Source of the DNA: Oscillospiraceae bacterium
GTDB lineage: Bacteria > Bacillota > Clostridia > Oscillospirales > Ruminococcaceae
Length of the DNA: 64,000 nt
Assembly: GCA_022769565.1 (NCBI GenBank)
Contig: JALEJQ010000017.1
Span: 60,780-124,779 of the forward strand
Direction of reading: 5' to 3'
Position numbers and translations under genes: made by a program. Shown here one piece after another: positions 63,862 to 64,000 of this stretch. Under the pieces are notes generated by a model. It was not told where the DNA came from. It did not search any database and saw nothing but the letters and a program-made list of their open reading frames with translations. Position 1 is the stretch's first letter. Every line of letters starts with the position of its first letter.

Positions 63862-64000
63862 TTATACTAATCCTCATTTGTTCGGTGGATAAAGTTGGTA
63901 GATAGAATTGCTCCAATCAAGGAAAGCGACCACAGGCGTGCTGTCGCACGGCAAGGGAGCTTGACGACGAGTGGTGCAATTATAGCTGCCAAATTTATCT
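63862..64000 (+). mobile_element. Palindromic MITE-like/structured element, copy C (truncated by window end)
   Basis: tta-tactaatcctcatttgttcggtggataaagttggtagatag...; identical over the visible span to the reverse complement of copy A. Confidence 0.85.

Noticed and set aside
1-64000. tRNA, rRNA, tmRNA, RNase P or SRP RNA genes
   Set aside because: No recognisable cloverleaf or conserved cores seen by eye; a tRNAscan-SE/Infernal run is needed to be certain.

Overview
This 64 kb window is bacterial chromosome from a fibrolytic, probably Ruminococcus-like Oscillospiraceae. The assignment is inferred from gene content and protein style (GH94, GH5 lipoprotein, CE2-like esterase, glgB/glgP, gpr-spoIIP); I ran no search. 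Most of the window is ordinary housekeeping: secA (partial), rplL/rplJ with an L10 leader, metG, tatD, gpr/spoIIP, rpsT, coaBC, zapA, U32 peptidase, pgsA, rimO, sbcD, mfd and pth. Accessory genes include an Abi_2-like protein, an ORF6N protein with a PLD-like tail, an sdpR/sdpI-like operon with a YhfC-like protease, a PadR/DUF1700/DUF4097 unit, a ydjI/ydjG/ydjH-like SPFH/zinc-ribbon/TPM operon, a MarR plus heterodimeric ABC exporter, and a Phd/RelE-type TA pair between mfd and pth. The most unusual content is: (1) a 158-160 nt palindromic element present in two complete copies and one truncated copy, flanked by TTA direct repeats, whose helices differ by multiple compensatory changes, with one copy lying exactly at a gene's stop codon; (2) six copies of an ORF-less multi-hairpin module, each containing an 82-84 bp nested palindrome (GGCGCAATTCACAT...ATGTGAATTGCGCC), mostly at gene 3' ends; (3) a tandem array of five exported proteins with divergent ectodomains and a shared C-terminal xTGN-TM-RKRK signal, followed by an unannotated 42-aa ORF with the same tail logic; (4) a promoter-terminator unit upstream of metG consistent with an undescribed ~134 nt RNA. 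No tRNA, rRNA or CRISPR array was recognised.
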